From assembly GCA_037176845.1 (NCBI GenBank), contig JAYKXP010000014.1, forward strand, positions 248,001-312,000: a stretch of 64,000 nucleotides of DNA. Direction: 5' to 3'. Below, piece after piece: positions 62,193-64,000 of the stretch. This DNA comes from Paramarasmius palmivorus. Its lineage: Eukaryota; Basidiomycota; Agaricomycetes; Agaricales; Marasmiaceae. The notes below the pieces were generated by a model. That model saw nothing but the letters and a program-made list of their open reading frames with translations. It was not told the origin of the DNA and did no database searches. Each line of letters starts with the position of its first letter. The first letter of the stretch is position 1. The position numbers were made by a program, and so were the translations under genes.

Positions 62193-63191
62193 ATGCTAAT
62201 CGACTCTTGGTTCCTCACCATCATGTCCTATTCCTCCCCATCTTCGTCCTCTATATGTTCAGACGACGCTGCGACACTGGAAGCTACGGATTGGGATGTC
62301 ATTCAACGACACGTGTCCTCGACGCTGGGAGTTGCATCTACAACTTGGACCAAAACGAAATCTGGCGGGTACAACCTAGTTCGTTTCCTTCACGTAGACG
62401 GTCACCTGGATGTCGTCGCACGCGTTCCACTGAACCACGTCGAGGACCCAGAGATCGCCGTTCGTAACGTCGTTGCGACGATGCAGTACTTCCATGAGCG
62501 GACCAATATATCTCTTCCGCAAATTCTCTGCTATAGCACTTCTGCCCAAGTCGCTAGATGCCCTTACATCGTCACTTCCAAAGCGGAGGGAGTCGCTCTC
62601 GCTGAAATTTGGGACGATATGGCTGATTACAAACGCGATGAGATACTGCGCCAAGTAGTCCAGATACTTCTTGAGATGTATTCACAACGCTTCGACAAGA
62701 TTGGAGTTCTTTCACGCGGAAGAGACGGCACATGGATGATACAGCAACCACCACCACAAGGGCCAGAAGACCACAGTATGGTGTATCATAGTGGGACAGA
62801 TTATTGGATTGACTACGCCACCCGTAGATTAGCGACCATACTAGTAGAAGCTACCGATTCCAGCGCTATCTACGAATACGCACATATGTGGTGGATGCGT
62901 TCTCTTATTCCTTCGCTCTACGATAACTCTCTCGATGGGAATGGATTTCCACTCATGCATGGTGACTTCCACTTACAGAACATCTTCATCGTCAATGCCG
63001 AAACCGAAAGCCCTCGAATCAGCTCCATCATCGACTGGGACGATACCAGGACTATTCCCACCAGCTCCTTTGCACAGCCGCCGTTCTTTCTTGTCGACCA
63101 TCCACTCTTGGATCCTCGCGACGAAAAGACGCAAATTATGATGAAGAGGAATGCGCGAGACCGCATCTGGAATCTGATTTTACCGGAATAG
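62193..63191 (+). CDS. Aminoglycoside phosphotransferase (APH)-family kinase
   Basis: This is a protein-kinase-fold small-molecule kinase family, greatly expanded in fungi; substrates are mostly unknown and drug resistance should not be assumed. A single open frame of 332 codons: WTKTKSGGYNLVRFLHVDG (nucleotide loop region), VVARVPLN (β3), RCPYIVTSKAEGVALAEIW (hinge), PLMHGDFHLQNIFIV (catalytic loop HGDFHLQN) and ISSIIDWDDT (metal-binding D). The C-terminal helical part appears cut short at RDRIWNLILPE; matching sequence resumes from about 63441 in another frame. ATG 62193 is the first; MSYSS at 62223 is an alternative. Confidence 0.8.
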   Translation: MLIDSWFLTIMSYSSPSSSSICSDDAATLEATDWDVIQRHVSSTLGVASTTWTKTKSGGYNLVRFLHVDGHLDVVARVPLNHVEDPEIAVRNVVATMQYFHERTNISLPQILCYSTSAQVARCPYIVTSKAEGVALAEIWDDMADYKRDEILRQVVQILLEMYSQRFDKIGVLSRGRDGTWMIQQPPPQGPEDHSMVYHSGTDYWIDYATRRLATILVEATDSSAIYEYAHMWWMRSLIPSLYDNSLDGNGFPLMHGDFHLQNIFIVNAETESPRISSIIDWDDTRTIPTSSFAQPPFFLVDHPLLDPRDEKTQIMMKRNARDRIWNLILPE

Positions 63192-63223
63192 TAAAGGGCC
63201 TACTATATCGTGAGGATAGTGGA

Positions 63224-63329
63224 ATAGTAGCGGTAGAGGTGTGATGTGGACTTTCTGGAGCTTTGTCCGGGGATAAACGCGCCCAGGAATTTGGTTCATT
63301 ATGGGACGACGCTATATAGTAGCGGTAGA
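63224..63329 (+). repeat. 14-bp direct repeat pair
   Basis: ATAGTAGCGGTAGA occurs at 63224-63237 and 63316-63329, 92 bp apart, in the stretch that interrupts the APH frame. TACTATAT (63200) and ATATAGTA nearby are also inverted relative to each other. Confidence 0.6.
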
Positions 63330-63344
63330 AACGCGGAGTGAAAC

Positions 63345-63378
63345 TGAATTGCCGTGTGCGACTGCACACGGCAATTCA
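63345..63378. repeat. Perfect 15-bp inverted repeat with 4-nt loop
   Basis: TGAATTGCCGTGTGC, then GACT, then the exact reverse complement. It is GC-balanced and has no T run after it, so a bacterial-type terminator is excluded. It may be the core of a small mobile repeat. Confidence 0.75.
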
Positions 63379-63440
63379 CTTTCGACCTTGACTCAGACTG
63401 CGTCTTCGCGCTGCTTAGGCGTCCGGGTCAAGTTGGACTT

Positions 63441-63827
63441 CGGCGGGAGGTCTTTCTACGATTGCTGCGAGCGGAAGAGCTCGTGCGGTTTCCGAACTCT
63501 CAACTCAGGCTATCTCAGGCTTTTGAACGCTGGGAGGGAGTTTATTTGTTCGAGCAGTGCATTGAAGGAGGTGTGATGTATAGTGCTCTTTGGGACAAGC
63601 TGGTGGAGCGTATAGCGGGTGATGGGGATGCACATCGGGAATATATTTGTGGATTAATCGAACATGGGGTCCTCAAATCGGTTGCGGAAGAGATAGAAGA
63701 GAGATGGGGTACTAATAGTTTTAGAGCAATGAACTGTCAGGGTGACCCTTCCGAATTCGCAATTAGCACTGTAAATTTCTGTTTAGGCGGAAAGGAACAA
63801 GCCACGATACACGCTAGCCTACGCTAG
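63441..63827 (+). pseudogene. Detached C-terminal part of an APH-family kinase
   Basis: The frame reads RREVFLRLLRAEELVRF, LSQAFERWEGVYLFEQCIEGG and YICGLIEHGVLKSVAEEIEE, similar to the C-terminal helices of fungal APH proteins, and stops at 63825-63827. It lies in a different frame from, and about 250 bp after, the end of the preceding kinase. It may be a 3' exon behind a long intron, or the remnant of a gene split by a small insertion. I could not find a convincing splice that joins them. Confidence 0.4.
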
Positions 63828-63944
63828 CCAATGAGCATGACGAATATGATAATGAATATCGGACGAGCTGGCATTGGACGAGTACACCCTTGCCGAATCC
63901 GACGGACCCTGACCTTTTCTTTTCTTTTCTTCCATCGCGTGTCC

Positions 63945-64000
63945 ATGCCAGCTCTCGAGGATTTCAGCCAAACATCTTCACTGGACTCAAATCAATCCAC
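63945..64000 (+). CDS. Start of a further gene, cut by the window end
   Basis: An ATG at 63945 after a CT-rich leader (63916-63932) opens a frame MPALEDFSQTSSLDSNQS that runs to the window end. The pyrimidine-rich stretch is typical of basidiomycete promoters. Product unknown. Confidence 0.3.
   Translation, partial: MPALEDFSQTSSLDSNQS

Noticed and set aside
63345..63378. Rho-independent terminator
   Set aside because: The genome is eukaryotic and no T run follows the stem.

Overview
The window is nuclear DNA of a filamentous basidiomycete, most likely an agaricomycete mushroom (inference). The support is dense genes on both strands, many 45-75 nt GT-AG introns with CTAAY-like branch sites, and families typical of mushrooms: an HSPA12-type Hsp70, F-box/LRR-like proteins, TIGR04076, DUF4112 and LOR proteins. 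Gene models were spliced by eye from reading frames, splice sites and remembered family sequences. I saw no tRNA, rRNA, CRISPR array or secondary-metabolite cluster.

Layout. 1-12.97 kb: PA2G4-like protein (5' cut by the window), KEOPS subunit Pcc1, a frame-broken dimeric-barrel protein, a GPI-anchored Kre9/KNH-like protein, a citrate synthase ending in a peroxisomal AKL signal, an MFS transporter, APC11 divergent from an unknown disordered protein, and splicing factor BUD13/CWC26. 13.8-22.3 kb: secreted alkaline phosphatase, an aldo/keto reductase with an unexplained N-terminal region, a TIGR04076 protein and an ABHD1/3-type hydrolase. 22.4-26.6 kb: a tandem pair of ExoX-like-C paralogues, a PEBP protein and a small probable mitochondrial protein. 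27.3-33.5 kb: PP2A catalytic subunit divergent from CCT5, a DUF4112 protein and kinetochore protein Sos7. 33.6-34.9 kb: a non-autonomous DNA transposon. 34.9-44.8 kb: proline iminopeptidase, CoA-transferase family III, LOR protein and RFC1. 45.1-51.5 kb: SUN-domain protein, Sec14-like protein and an F-box protein. 52-56.7 kb: an HSPA12-like Hsp70 with a 660-residue disordered tail. 57-64 kb: coiled-coil protein, proteasome ATPase Rpt2, YIPF6-like protein, an APH-family kinase with a disturbed 3' end, and the start of one more gene.

Most genes are unlinked housekeeping functions: proteostasis (CCT5, Rpt2, APC11, Hsp70), replication and chromosome biology (RFC1, Sos7, SUN), RNA biology (BUD13, Pcc1) and phosphatases. 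I see no coherent pathway cluster. The most notable signals are structural. They are a 1,287-bp element with about 150-170-bp inverted repeats and a perfect 9-bp target duplication, inserted in what was a divergent promoter of about 108 bp; two neighbouring introns of the alkaline phosphatase gene that are copies of each other; and three introns at the very ends of coding regions (citrate synthase, PP2A, Rpt2) whose splicing decides targeting, methylation or myristoylation signals.
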